From CAVQJU01 sp963729215 (lineage in GTDB: Bacteria; Acidobacteriota; Vicinamibacteria; Vicinamibacterales; CAVVIG01), in contig CAVSND010000016.1 in assembly GCA_963729215.1 (NCBI GenBank), positions 186,001 to 250,000 of the forward strand: 64,000 nucleotides of DNA, given 5' to 3'. Below the pieces are notes generated by a model that did not search any database, was not told where the DNA came from, and worked only from the letters and a program-made list of their open reading frames with translations. A program made the position numbers and the translations under genes. Shown here in pieces: positions 1-8,199 of the stretch (the stretch's first letter is position 1; the number at the start of each line of letters is the position of its first letter).

Positions 1-69
1 TGAGCGCCAGCTCTTTGTAGTGGACGACTATCGATCGCATTCAACAACCGTGGGACGAGACCATACCAA
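1..69. other. Left edge, no gene seen
   Basis: The 69 bases beyond the hpnE stop contain no recognisable gene start, hairpin or repeat. They are too short to judge. Confidence 0.5.
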
Positions 70-1419
70 TTACCGGGCGCACGCGCATTCGGCGGCGCGA
101 TGCCCGGCGCGGACGGCGCTTTCGATCGTAGCGGGGAGGCCGGTGTCAATCCAGTCGCCAGCCAGGAACAACCCCGGGACAGGTGTCTGCACCGGCGGGC
201 GCGCCGGCTGGCCGGGGGCCAGGGAAAACGTCGCGCGCGGCTCGCGAACCACGGATCCTCGAACCAGCCTGGCCTCACGGACCGAGGGTATTGCTTCGGC
301 GAGCTCCCGCAGGGCCATCGCGATCAGATCGGGATTGGACATCGCGACGATCGGCGCGGCCCCGCTCGACACCAATGACAAGTGCGACGCGCCGCCGCCC
401 AGCAGGCTACGCTTGTCGAACACCCACTGCATCGTCCGGCCGGGCAGACCCACGAACGGCTCATCGAGCACGGGCCGATCGAACCAGAGGTTCACCGTCA
501 CGATTGGAGACGATGTCATCGCGTCGGCTGAGCGCAAGATGGATTCAAGCCCGGCGGGCGACCCGGCGATGAGCTCGCGCAGTGCAAACCACGGGACTGC
601 GGCGATCACGGCGTCGGGCGTCCACCGCTCCCCTGAGGCCTCGACCTGCAAGTGGCCGTCGATCGTCAGCCTCGCCGGGGCTCCCGTTTGTACGGTTCCA
701 CCGTGGCGTTCGATGAATTCTCGCGCGGGCTCCGCGTACATCAGGTGCAGGGGTTTGGCCGGCAGAAGGATCGCGGACAACCGCGGGTCCGGGCCAAACA
801 TCTCCGCGAGCACTCGTGCAAACACCGGGGCGGCCGCACGGCCGACCGGTTGATTGAGCGCCGCCAGCGCGAGCGGTTCCCACAACATCTCGCGGATTCG
901 GGCTGTCTGCCCATTCCGAATCAGCCACGCTTCGACTGTCTCGCCAGGCGAAGCGGCGATCTCGCGGGCGCCCGGCATGAGCTCGCGCCGGGCGCGGCGG
1001 AGCGGACCCGCCATGCGGAGTGAAGCCAGGCGATCGGTCCACCCCAGCGCGTCCCATTCGAACAGGCCGGCCACCAGGTGAAGCGGCGCCGGCACGGCCG
1101 GACACGTCAGCCGCGTCTTCACGCCCGCCCGGTCGATCATCGTCACGCTCAGGTTCGACTCGACGCGCACGTTGCCGAGCGCGCCAATCCGGCTCATAAA
1201 CGCCAACGTCTCGACGTAGCAGCCGAGGAGCACGTGTTGACCGTTGTCGACCAGTTCCCCGCTCTCGCGATCATCGAACGCCGTGGCGCGGCCGCCCAGC
1301 CTCGAACGCGCCTCGAGCACGAGCACGCGCGCACCGCTTCCGGCGAGCCTCGCCGCGGCGCTCAAGCCGGCAAAGCCGGCGCCGATCACAACAACGTCGT
1401 AGCGAGCGGCTGCCATCAC
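70..1419 (-). CDS. hpnE: Hydroxysqualene dehydroxylase HpnE
   Basis: FAD-dependent amine-oxidase/desaturase family protein of 449 aa, the usual HpnE length. An N-terminal Rossmann dinucleotide-binding motif (IGAGFAGLSAA, about residues 12-22) is followed by an acidic end of the second strand (VLVLEAR) and RLGGRA. A C-terminal FAD-contacting segment reads LFLAGDWIDTGLPATIESA. HpnE reduces hydroxysqualene to squalene, the last step of the HpnC-HpnD-HpnE route from farnesyl diphosphate. It lies 16 bases downstream of hpnD in the same direction, so the three genes form one operon. Family assignment rests on motifs and the hpnCD context. The start is either of two adjacent Met codons. Confidence 0.93.
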   Translation of the reverse strand: MMAAARYDVVVIGAGFAGLSAAARLAGSGARVLVLEARSRLGGRATAFDDRESGELVDNGQHVLLGCYVETLAFMSRIGALGNVRVESNLSVTMIDRAGVKTRLTCPAVPAPLHLVAGLFEWDALGWTDRLASLRMAGPLRRARRELMPGAREIAASPGETVEAWLIRNGQTARIREMLWEPLALAALNQPVGRAAAPVFARVLAEMFGPDPRLSAILLPAKPLHLMYAEPAREFIERHGGTVQTGAPARLTIDGHLQVEASGERWTPDAVIAAVPWFALRELIAGSPAGLESILRSADAMTSSPIVTVNLWFDRPVLDEPFVGLPGRTMQWVFDKRSLLGGGASHLSLVSSGAAPIVAMSNPDLIAMALRELAEAIPSVREARLVRGSVVREPRATFSLAPGQPARPPVQTPVPGLFLAGDWIDTGLPATIESAVRAGHRAAECACAR

Positions 1420-1432
1420 TCCAAATCACCCA

Positions 1433-1469
1433 TGACTAGACGACCAGATGACCAAACGACGAAATGACC
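1433..1469. repeat. Diverged copy of the 3213-3300 repeat
   Basis: GACCAGATGACCAAACGACG and flanking bases match the inverted half of the block at 3213-3300. The copy overlaps the last codons and stop of hpnD and occupies the hpnD-hpnE junction, so it lies inside a transcribed operon. Confidence 0.65.
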
Positions 1470-2263
1470 TGCCTGAGCGCGATGTAAGCCTGCATCGGCC
1501 GGCGGACGCGGACGCGGCCCTTGAACACATCGTATCCGCTCCGTTCGATGCGCAGGAGCGTTTCAAAGTACACGGCGCGCATGATTTCGGCTGCCGCCAG
1601 CCGCCGGCGATCTTCGTCCGGTCGCGCGAGAATCGCGCGCTGGTAAAAATCGCGGGCGCGGCCGCACTCGAACGCCAGCAGGCGGCGGACCGGGTCAGTC
1701 ACCGCTCCGGCGGCCAGGTCGTCCACGGTACAGCCGTGGGCGGACAAGTCCTCGAGCGGCAGATACACGCGGCCTCTGGCGAGATCGTCGGGAATGTCGC
1801 GGAGGATATTCGTCAGCTGCAGGGCGACGCCGAGGTTGACGGCGTACTCGCGGGCACGGTCGCTCCGGCACCCGAAAATCCTGATGCAGATGAGACCAAC
1901 CGCGGAGGCGACGCGCCGGCAATATTCGTAGAGGTCGGTGAAGGTGCCGTACCGGGTCGTATCGAGGTCCATCGCCACGCCGTCGATGACGTCCTCGAAC
2001 GCCTGCCGGGGCAGGTCGAACTGTGCGATGAAGGGCTGGAGGTGCTGCCCCTGAGGCGTGGACGGCGTCGAACCGTCGAACGCGCGGGCGAGCTCGGCAC
2101 GCCAGAAGGCCACGGCTTCGCGTCCGGCCAGCTCGCTTCCCGCGGGGCTCTCGTCCACCGAGTCGTCCACGGCCCGGCAAAAGTCCCAGACGGCGACAAT
2201 CGCCTGCCGCTGTTCGGCGGGAAGGACGAGAAACGAGTAGTAGAAGCTGGTCTTTCGCGCCAT
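1436..2263 (-). CDS. hpnD: Presqualene diphosphate synthase HpnD
   Basis: Trans-isoprenyl diphosphate synthase of the squalene/phytoene synthase family, about 275 aa, condensing two farnesyl diphosphates to presqualene diphosphate. The first aspartate-rich motif is DDSVD (residues 33-37) in the context FCRAVDDSVDES. The second lies in LTNILRDIPDDLARGRVYLP, typical of HpnD. I place the start at the ATG that overlaps the hpnC stop by one base (TAATG); a Met seven codons further upstream would run back into hpnC. The last codons (FGHLVV) are encoded by a copy of an intergenic AT-richer repeat, so the C-terminus has probably been altered by repeat insertion or expansion. Confidence 0.93.
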   Translation of the reverse strand: MARKTSFYYSFLVLPAEQRQAIVAVWDFCRAVDDSVDESPAGSELAGREAVAFWRAELARAFDGSTPSTPQGQHLQPFIAQFDLPRQAFEDVIDGVAMDLDTTRYGTFTDLYEYCRRVASAVGLICIRIFGCRSDRAREYAVNLGVALQLTNILRDIPDDLARGRVYLPLEDLSAHGCTVDDLAAGAVTDPVRRLLAFECGRARDFYQRAILARPDEDRRRLAAAEIMRAVYFETLLRIERSGYDVFKGRVRVRRPMQAYIALRQVISSFGHLVV

Positions 2264-3207
2264 TACAACCGTGCGCGGTTCCACCGCGCTGCCCGCCAGA
2301 GCAGCACGGGCACATCGGCAGCTCCCAGCGTCGGGCGATGCGTGAACAGAAGGAGCCGTTGCCGTTCAACCCGCTCGAGAATCCGCATGCCTCCCAGCCA
2401 GGTCAAGCGCAGCTCGGCGCGAAGGCGGCCCCCAACGCCGTCGCAGACTGCCCGGCCTTCGCAGAACAATTCGCGGGTGACGGCCAGGCAGCGTTCGAGC
2501 GCGAGGCCCCAGGCCGCGCTGATGACGCCGTTCGCAAGTTCGCGCTCATCGGCGCCGGCATCGACCTGCGTCTCCCGGGGCACATACAGACGGCCGGCCT
2601 GCCAGTCGCGACCGAAATCCTGCCAGAAGTTGGTCAGCTGCAGCGCGGTGCAGAGCGCGTCCGACGAACGATCGAGCGCGCCGTCGCGATGGCCGGCGAT
2701 GCGCAGCACGAGGCGTCCGACGGGATTGGCCGATCGGCGGCAGTAGTCGAGCACGTCGGGCCACGAAGCGTATCGATTCGTCATGGTATCCTGACCGAAC
2801 GCGCTGACGAGATCGTCGAAGAGCTGGAGCGGCAGGTCGAGCGTTCGAATCGAATGCGCGATGGCCGCGAGGATCAAGTCGCCCCTGTCTACCCTGTCCG
2901 CCTTGTCCATCGTCTCGACGTCGGACTCGGAAGGTGGCCCGGCTCCGACGGCCAGGTGCAGGCGGCCCTGCCACGCGGACAGGTCGCGCTGGCGTTCGCC
3001 AGCCGGCGCCGCGCCTTCGTCAGCGATGTCGTCGGCCACGCGGGCAAACGCGTAGAGGGCGGCTACGTGCGGCCGCATCGGCCGCGGCAAGAGCCACGAC
3101 GCGACCGGAAAGTTCTCATAGTGCGATCGCGCCAGGGCCTCACATTCCGCGTAGGCTCGCGAGAGCGGCCCCTGCAGGGGCGTCGAGTGAGCCACCACAC
3201 GGGGCAT
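2263..3207 (-). CDS. hpnC: Hydroxysqualene synthase HpnC
   Basis: Squalene/phytoene synthase family protein, 314 aa, first gene of the hpnCDE operon. The aspartate-rich motif DDIADE lies at residues 59-64 and the second motif is QLTNFWQDFGRDWQAGRLY. Together with HpnD it converts farnesyl diphosphate through presqualene diphosphate to hydroxysqualene; the order hpnC-hpnD-hpnE is characteristic. Squalene-hopene cyclase is not in this window, so hopanoid synthesis is inferred only from the pathway. The start ATG sits directly beside a block of 16-base tandem repeats that occupies the whole upstream region. Confidence 0.92.
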   Translation of the reverse strand: MPRVVAHSTPLQGPLSRAYAECEALARSHYENFPVASWLLPRPMRPHVAALYAFARVADDIADEGAAPAGERQRDLSAWQGRLHLAVGAGPPSESDVETMDKADRVDRGDLILAAIAHSIRTLDLPLQLFDDLVSAFGQDTMTNRYASWPDVLDYCRRSANPVGRLVLRIAGHRDGALDRSSDALCTALQLTNFWQDFGRDWQAGRLYVPRETQVDAGADERELANGVISAAWGLALERCLAVTRELFCEGRAVCDGVGGRLRAELRLTWLGGMRILERVERQRLLLFTHRPTLGAADVPVLLWRAARWNRARL

Positions 3208-3212
3208 TGTAC

Positions 3213-3300
3213 ATTTGGTTATCTGGTCATTTGGTTATCTGGTCGTTGACGGCGGCAGGAAGAGAAATGACCAGATGACTAGATGATCAAATGACCAGAT
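3213..3300. repeat. Tandem 16-bp repeat with inverted copies
   Basis: The unit ATTTGGTTATCTGGTC occurs twice back to back (3213-3244). After a 19-base spacer, diverged copies in inverted orientation follow (about 3264-3300, e.g. ATGACCAGATGACTAGATGA). The block can form a long imperfect hairpin. It fills the region between the divergent hpnC and the membrane-anchored gene at 3311. A related copy lies at 1433-1469. Confidence 0.8.
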
Positions 3301-3310
3301 TCCCGATTCC

Positions 3311-3811
3311 ATGAGAGACGCTGTCGCCGCCGCACTCGCGCTCGGGCTGCTCGTGATCGCCGCGAGCCTGGCCACGACGTTACAGATGTTTCGGAAGCAG
3401 CGGCGCCGTGCCCGCGAGGGCGAGCACACGCTGGGGCGCAGGATCGTGGCCGAAATCCCAGCGGAAGACGACCTGACGCTTTTCACCGAGGACGCCGAAC
3501 AGTTTCACTACGGCGTCCAATCCATCGACAAGCATCACATCGTGGCCGCCCGCATCCTGATCAATGGAGCCGTCATCGCCACGTGTGTGTCGGCGCGCGC
3601 CACTCCGACCGCGGTGAAGACTACGGAAACGATTGACGACCGCCCCGAGGGCATCGCGCGCGATCGATGGGATGTGGCCATCGATACACGCGACGGAACG
3701 ATCGTCGTGGAGTGCGGCGCGATCCGGGAACGCGTATCACAGGAACTGGCCCGGGCGGTGTTCGATGCGGTCAAGGAAGAACTGAGGCGTCAGGACGGCG
3801 GGGCGGCGTAG
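3311..3811 (+). CDS. Membrane-anchored protein of unknown function
   Basis: 166 aa; I do not recognise the family. One hydrophobic segment (about residues 5-25, AAALALGLLVIAASLATTL) is followed by a basic stretch (RKQRRRAREG), as expected for an N-in signal anchor with a soluble C-terminal domain. The rest is mixed alpha/beta with no Cys pair or obvious catalytic motif. It ends 14 bases before the convergent cobalamin adenosyltransferase gene. The upstream region is the 3213-3300 repeat block and no promoter was recognised. The even codon pattern in one frame over the full length supports a real gene. Confidence 0.6.
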   Translation: MRDAVAAALALGLLVIAASLATTLQMFRKQRRRAREGEHTLGRRIVAEIPAEDDLTLFTEDAEQFHYGVQSIDKHHIVAARILINGAVIATCVSARATPTAVKTTETIDDRPEGIARDRWDVAIDTRDGTIVVECGAIRERVSQELARAVFDAVKEELRRQDGGAA

Positions 3812-3824
3812 CCGATGCCGAACG

Positions 3825-4361
3825 CTACCACTCGGTTTCGACGGCGCCCGAGCGGTGGTTCACGGCGCGCGCGAGCACGAACAGCAGGTCGGAGAGACGA
3901 TTGACGTACCGTACGAGCACCGCGTCAACCGCGGGTTCGAGGGCCACCATCCTCCGCTCCGCCCGCCGGCAGACGGCGCGGGCGACGTGCAACGCGGCGC
4001 CCGCCGGGCTACCGCCCGCGAGGATGAACCGCCGGAGCGCCGGCAGCTCGGCCTCATACCGATCGATCAGCTGCTCGAGCCGCGCCACATCGTCGTCTCC
4101 GAGCGCGGCCTTGGTCACCCGTGCAGCTATCTTTTCCCCGGGATCGGCCAGTTGCGCGCCGAGCGCAAACAGGTCGCGCTGGAGACGAACGAGCTCGTCG
4201 GCGATTTCATGGTCGGCGCCCGACGCACGCGCCAGACCCAGGCAGGCGTTCAACTCGTCGACGTCCCCGTACGCTTCGACGCGCGGCTCGCTTTTGCGGA
4301 CCCGCGTGCCGTCGAAGAGCGACGTGTCGCCCGTATCGCCCGTGCGTGTGTAGATCTTCAC
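3825..4361 (-). CDS. Cob(I)alamin adenosyltransferase, PduO type
   Basis: 178 aa, matching single-domain PduO/MMAB-type ATP:cob(I)alamin adenosyltransferases. It starts with the signature KIYTRTGDTGDTSLFDG, the ATP-binding N-terminus. The C-terminal helix FILAGGSPAGAALHVARAVCRRAER corresponds to the conserved FVLPGG...H.AR...RRAER segment. The enzyme makes adenosylcobalamin from corrinoid and ATP. A perfect TATAAT box lies only 12 bases before the ATG with no Shine-Dalgarno, which suggests a near-leaderless mRNA. The mutY gene diverges from the same short region. Confidence 0.92.
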   Translation of the reverse strand: MKIYTRTGDTGDTSLFDGTRVRKSEPRVEAYGDVDELNACLGLARASGADHEIADELVRLQRDLFALGAQLADPGEKIAARVTKAALGDDDVARLEQLIDRYEAELPALRRFILAGGSPAGAALHVARAVCRRAERRMVALEPAVDAVLVRYVNRLSDLLFVLARAVNHRSGAVETEW

Positions 4362-4372
4362 GGCCAGACTAA

Positions 4373-4378
4373 ATTATA
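4373..4378 (-). promoter_or_regulatory. TATAAT -10 box for the adenosyltransferase gene
   Basis: On the minus strand the hexamer reads TATAAT and ends 11 bases before the start codon at 4361, so transcription would begin within a few bases of the ATG. The same AT-rich patch lies just before the mutY ATG on the plus strand, so it may serve both directions. Confidence 0.45.
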
Positions 4379-4382
4379 CGAG

Positions 4383-5132
4383 ATGCCCCCAAAGTCTCCC
4401 CGGCTCAAGCGTCAACACTCCGCCCGCGTCGCGAGAGCGCCGAGGGGTCATCGCGCGGACAAGCCGCACAGCCTTCCCGCGCCGGCCGAACGCCGCCGCT
4501 TCCGCCAGCGCCTGTTGACCTGGTACCGGCGGCACGGTCGCGACCTGCCCTGGCGCAAGACCGATGATCCGTATCACATCCTCGTGTCGGAGATCATGCT
4601 GCAGCAGACGCAGGTCGATCGCGTCCTGCCGAAGTATGCCGAGTGGCTCGAGAAGTATCCGTCGTTCGATTCGCTCGCGGCGGCGCCCGAGAGCGATGTC
4701 ACCGCCACCTGGTATCCGCTAGGCTACAACATCAGGCCGAAACGTCTGCAGAGCATTGCCCGCGAAGCCGTCGCCCGATACGGCGGCCAATTGCCTGCGG
4801 ACGAGGAGACGCTGCTGTCATTCAAGGGCATCGGCGCCTACACGGCCGGGGCCATTCAGAGCTTCGCGTTCGGCAAGCGCACGGCCATCCTCGACACCAA
4901 TGTGGCGCGCGTCCTGTTCCGGGTCTTCGTTGCCGAGGGCGATCCGAAAAGCCACGCGATGAAGCGCCGGTTGTGGGCCGTATCCGCGGCGATGGTGCCT
5001 GTCCGCCACGTGTTCGACTTCAACCAGGCGCTGATGGACTTCGGAGCGATGGTCTGCGTCGCGAGGAAGCCCAAGTGCCTCGTGTGCCCGATGGCCAGGA
5101 GCTGCCGCGCATTTCCCTTCGACCCGGCATGA
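4383..5132 (+). CDS. mutY: A/G-specific adenine glycosylase MutY, short form
   Basis: HhH-GPD DNA glycosylase of about 249 aa that removes adenine mispaired with 8-oxoguanine. It shows the MutY signature SEIMLQQTQV with its catalytic Glu, a helix-hairpin-helix (FKGIGAYTAGAI), the catalytic Asp in ILDTNVARV, and a C-x6-C-x2-C-x5-C 4Fe-4S loop near the C-terminus (CVARKPKCLVCPMARSC). It lacks the MutT-like C-terminal domain of full-length (about 350 aa) MutY. A separate Nudix gene instead overlaps its stop by ATGA. The open frame extends upstream, but that part lies opposite the adenosyltransferase gene, so I start at the ATG at 4383. Confidence 0.93.
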   Translation: MPPKSPRLKRQHSARVARAPRGHRADKPHSLPAPAERRRFRQRLLTWYRRHGRDLPWRKTDDPYHILVSEIMLQQTQVDRVLPKYAEWLEKYPSFDSLAAAPESDVTATWYPLGYNIRPKRLQSIAREAVARYGGQLPADEETLLSFKGIGAYTAGAIQSFAFGKRTAILDTNVARVLFRVFVAEGDPKSHAMKRRLWAVSAAMVPVRHVFDFNQALMDFGAMVCVARKPKCLVCPMARSCRAFPFDPA

Positions 5133-5516
5133 CCACAATCGTCGTCACGGCCGCCGTCATCGAGCGCGACGACCGCCTGCTCGTCACGCGACGGCCGCAA
5201 GGCACCCATCTGGAAGGCTACTGGGAGTTCCCGGGGGGAAAGTGCGATCCGGGCGAAACGCACGAGGCCTGCCTGGCACGCGAGCTTCGCGAAGAGCTCG
5301 GCGCATCGGCGACCGTCGGCGCGGAAATCCTCTGCGTCACGCACGCGTACCCGGACCGAACGGTGGAACTGCACTTCTTCAAGATGCCGTCTGACGAGCG
5401 AGCCGATCCCGCAAATGGGCCAGGAAATGCAATGGGTCGCGCGCGAGCAACTCGGATCGCTCACGTTGCCGCCAGGGGACAAGGAGCTCGTGGATCTGCT
5501 GACAGGGCGGGCCTGA
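5129..5516 (+). CDS. Nudix hydrolase, MutT-like (frameshifted)
   Basis: Likely 8-oxo-dGTP pyrophosphohydrolase cleansing the nucleotide pool. The Nudix box is complete: GGKCDPGETHEACLARELRE continuing ELGA, that is G-x5-E-x7-REUxEExGU. The start ATG overlaps the mutY stop. The frame is good to HFFK (codon 85). One extra base near 5384 then disrupts it. Removing that base restores a typical MutT C-terminus (PQMGQEMQWVAREQL) ending at 5516, giving 128 aa, the normal MutT length. This is either a recent frameshift or a sequence error; the second is favoured because the downstream frame has no other damage. Confidence 0.85.
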
Positions 5517-5528
5517 AGGCCCTCAGAA

Positions 5529-6518
5529 CTACACCCGCGGGACAAACGGCAGGGCCGTCACGGTTGCGGCCGCTCCGTCCACTGACAACACCGAGCCCGG
5601 CGCCATGAAATCGCGCTGAACGTAAGCGAGCGCAACCGGCTGCCCGAGCGCGGGCGAGCGGACGGCGCTGGTGACTTCGCCGACGGCCTTGTCCGCGCCC
5701 ATCACGGCGGCGCCCCGCGCAGGAATCGATTCGCCGTCGAGTGCCAGGCCCACGAGCTTTCTTGCGACACGCCCGTGGCCGCGGTGCAGCACCCGCACGA
5801 TGATTTCCTGGCCGACATAGCAGCCCTTCGTCATGCTGATGGCGCGCGACTCGATTCCGGCTTCGAGAGGGATGGTGTCCTCGTCCATGTCCCGGTGAAA
5901 CACCGGCACACCCGCTTCAATGCGCAGGGCTTCGGCGGCCTCGTCATCAGCTTTCGGCACACCGCCTGCCGTCAGCCGATCGTTCAACCAGGCGAGCTGG
6001 CCGCGCTCGACGTACACGTCGAAGCCGGGCTCGCCTGTGTCCGTCACGCGAGTGACGATGGCGGGTTGCTGCCCGATGCGGCCGCGCAGGTTGCCGTGCT
6101 CGGGCAGGGTCGAGAGGGAGGCCGCGGGCGGCTCGTCGAAAAGCGCCTCCACGACGCGCGCCGCATCCGGTCCCACGACGGCGACCTGGCCGAAGGCCTC
6201 GCTGACGTCGCCGAGCTGCACGTCTTCAGAAAAGATGAACTGATCGAGCCTGGCCATGACCGTTGACGTCAATTCGCCGGCCAGGCTCAGCATAATCACG
6301 TCCCCGAGCTCGTAGACCCACAGATCAGCAATCATCCGGCCCTGAGCCGTCAGGTACGCCGCATAGCAGCCTTCACCTGTTTTCAGCGCCTCGATGTCAT
6401 TGGTCAGCAGCCCCTGAAGATACGAAGCGCGGTCGCGCCCGTTGACGACGATCCGGCCCCGGCTCGATCGGTCGATGAACGCCGCCGTCTGTCGTGCGGC
6501 CTGATATGCTGACGCCAT
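5529..6518 (-). CDS. ygfZ: YgfZ/GcvT folate-binding Fe-S repair protein
   Basis: 329 aa, folate-dependent factor for assembly or repair of certain 4Fe-4S enzymes. The family signature KGCYVGQE with its conserved Cys is present in ISMTKGCYVGQEIIVRVLHR (about residue 230). The N-terminal GcvT-like fold has FIDRSSRGRIVVNGRDRASYLQG. Its start codon shares the tetranucleotide CATG with the divergent hydrolase gene, so each gene's promoter must lie in or over the other. A TACAAT box ends 11 bases before this ATG on the minus strand, compatible with a near-leaderless transcript. Confidence 0.92.
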   Translation of the reverse strand: MASAYQAARQTAAFIDRSSRGRIVVNGRDRASYLQGLLTNDIEALKTGEGCYAAYLTAQGRMIADLWVYELGDVIMLSLAGELTSTVMARLDQFIFSEDVQLGDVSEAFGQVAVVGPDAARVVEALFDEPPAASLSTLPEHGNLRGRIGQQPAIVTRVTDTGEPGFDVYVERGQLAWLNDRLTAGGVPKADDEAAEALRIEAGVPVFHRDMDEDTIPLEAGIESRAISMTKGCYVGQEIIVRVLHRGHGRVARKLVGLALDGESIPARGAAVMGADKAVGEVTSAVRSPALGQPVALAYVQRDFMAPGSVLSVDGAAATVTALPFVPRV

Positions 6519-6535
6519 GTCAATTCGCCATTGTA
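6505..6535. promoter_or_regulatory. Interlocked divergent -10 boxes at ygfZ/hydrolase
   Basis: TATGCT (6505-6510, plus strand) ends six bases before the hydrolase ATG at 6517. On the minus strand TACAAT (6530-6535) ends 11 bases before the ygfZ ATG at 6518. The two start codons overlap in CATG and neither has a Shine-Dalgarno, so both transcripts would be leaderless or nearly so. Confidence 0.4.
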
Positions 6536-8184
6536 TCTGGGTGGCGCTTGCACTGGCAGGCTCCGCCTCGATCGCGGGCGCTCAGCAGACGGCGCCGCCG
6601 CTTCCGCGGTCGGGCGTGAGCACATCGACCTTCCTGATATTCGTTCGATCCGCGCAGGTCGGCGTCGAGCAGATCGCGGTGATGCGCACGACCGAGGGCT
6701 GGGACATCCTGAGCACCGGACGCATCGCTCCGCCCGTCGACATCGTCGCCCGGCGCCTTGAAATTCGCTACACCGCCGACTGGCATCCGGTTGAGTTCAC
6801 CATCGACGCATCCGTGAGAAATCAGCCGCAAGCAATCCACACGACCTTTGACGCCACGTCCGCGAAGAACGACATCACTGTCGGCGGTCAGACCACGACC
6901 AAGTCCGATCCCATCGAGCAGGGCGCGATCGTCCTGCCGAGCGGGTTGTTCTCGCCGTACGAGGCGCTGGCTGCCCGCCTGAGGACGGCTTCGCCGAATG
7001 CCACCTTTCCGGTCTACATCCTGCCGCAGGTCTCGATGACGCTGACGGTCGTCGACAGCTCGACCGATCAGATTCAGACGTCTTCCCGGCTGATTGCCGC
7101 ACGACGGACTCACGTCACGATCTCGACGCCGAATACTCCGCTCGATCTGACTATCTGGGGCGATGAAAACGGACGGCTTCTTCGTCTGACCGTGCCGGCG
7201 CAGAACCTCGACGTCGTGCGCGAAGACATCGCGTCGGTGGCGTCCAGGCAGGTCGTCATCTCGCGGGCCAACGACGAGCGCGTACGGATTCCCGCAAACG
7301 GGTTCACGCTCGCGGGCACGCTTTCCAAGCCGACCGTGCCTGCCGAATCGCCGCGGCCCGCGGTTGTGCTGGTCGGCGGCGCCGGACCGGCCGATCGCGA
7401 CGGCCTCGCCTTCGGGATCGCGACGCTCGGGGAGCTGGCCGGCGCGCTGGCCGACGCGGGGTTCATCGTGGTGCGCTACGACAAACGGGGCGTGGGTCAG
7501 AGCGGCGGCCGGCCCGAAACCGCGGCCCTTACGGATATTTCCGACGACCAGCGGGCTGCCATCAAATTCCTGACCGAGCGCAAGGACGTCGACGACAAGC
7601 GCATTGCCGTCGCCGGCCACAGCGAAGGCGGCCTGGTATCGCTGATATCGGCTGGCAAGGACAAACGGGTGGCAGCGGTGGTCCTCCTCGCGTCGCCGGG
7701 GATCAGCGGATCCGACCTCGTGCTCGCCCAGCAGCAGCACCTCTTGAGCCGGTCGAACCTGCCGGAGGCGGACCGGCAGACGCGGATCGATCTCCAGAAG
7801 CGCATCAACGAGGCGGCGATGACAGGCAAAGGACTCGACGCGTTTCCGCCGGACGTGCGCCGGCAGATCGACAACACCGAGTTCCAGAGCCTGCTGAACA
7901 CCGACCCCGCGAAGCTCGTTCCAGGCGTCCGCCAGCCGATCCTCATCGTCCAGGGCCTGCTCGATACGCAGGTGACCCCGGACAACGCCGATCGCCTGGA
8001 GGCTCTCGCGCGTGCCAGAAAACAACCGGCGGCTGTGGACGTCGTGAAGGTGCCCGGCGTCAACCACCTGCTGGCGCCGGCGACCACCGGCGAAGTCGAC
8101 GAGTACGCGACTCTGGCCGACAAGCACGTCAGCCCCGCCGTCTCGTCAGCGGTGGTGGATTGGCTGAAAAAGACCTTGAAGTAG
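6517..8184 (+). CDS. Secreted alpha/beta hydrolase
   Basis: 555 aa with a Sec signal peptide (IRHCIWVALALAGSASIAGA, cleavage likely after AGA around residue 22). An N-terminal beta-rich domain of about 250 residues precedes an alpha/beta hydrolase domain. The nucleophile elbow is AGHSEGG with Ser369. The acid is likely in LIVQGLLDTQVTP and the base in GVNHLLAP. This architecture resembles secreted YbbA/EstA-type peptidase-esterases; the substrate is unknown. The start fits the signal peptide, and the gene diverges from ygfZ with overlapping start codons. Confidence 0.85.
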   Translation: MSIRHCIWVALALAGSASIAGAQQTAPPLPRSGVSTSTFLIFVRSAQVGVEQIAVMRTTEGWDILSTGRIAPPVDIVARRLEIRYTADWHPVEFTIDASVRNQPQAIHTTFDATSAKNDITVGGQTTTKSDPIEQGAIVLPSGLFSPYEALAARLRTASPNATFPVYILPQVSMTLTVVDSSTDQIQTSSRLIAARRTHVTISTPNTPLDLTIWGDENGRLLRLTVPAQNLDVVREDIASVASRQVVISRANDERVRIPANGFTLAGTLSKPTVPAESPRPAVVLVGGAGPADRDGLAFGIATLGELAGALADAGFIVVRYDKRGVGQSGGRPETAALTDISDDQRAAIKFLTERKDVDDKRIAVAGHSEGGLVSLISAGKDKRVAAVVLLASPGISGSDLVLAQQQHLLSRSNLPEADRQTRIDLQKRINEAAMTGKGLDAFPPDVRRQIDNTEFQSLLNTDPAKLVPGVRQPILIVQGLLDTQVTPDNADRLEALARARKQPAAVDVVKVPGVNHLLAPATTGEVDEYATLADKHVSPAVSSAVVDWLKKTLK

Positions 8185-8199
8185 CGCGCGCTGACCGCC

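Noticed and set aside
1448..2746. Long open frame of 432 codons on the plus strand opposite hpnC and hpnD
   Set aside because: It is the complement of two well-identified genes, has no recognisable domains and reflects high GC content.
6520..8127. Long open frame of 535 codons opposite the alpha/beta hydrolase
   Set aside because: It mirrors a gene with a signal peptide and catalytic motif; Arg/His/Asp-rich low-information sequence.
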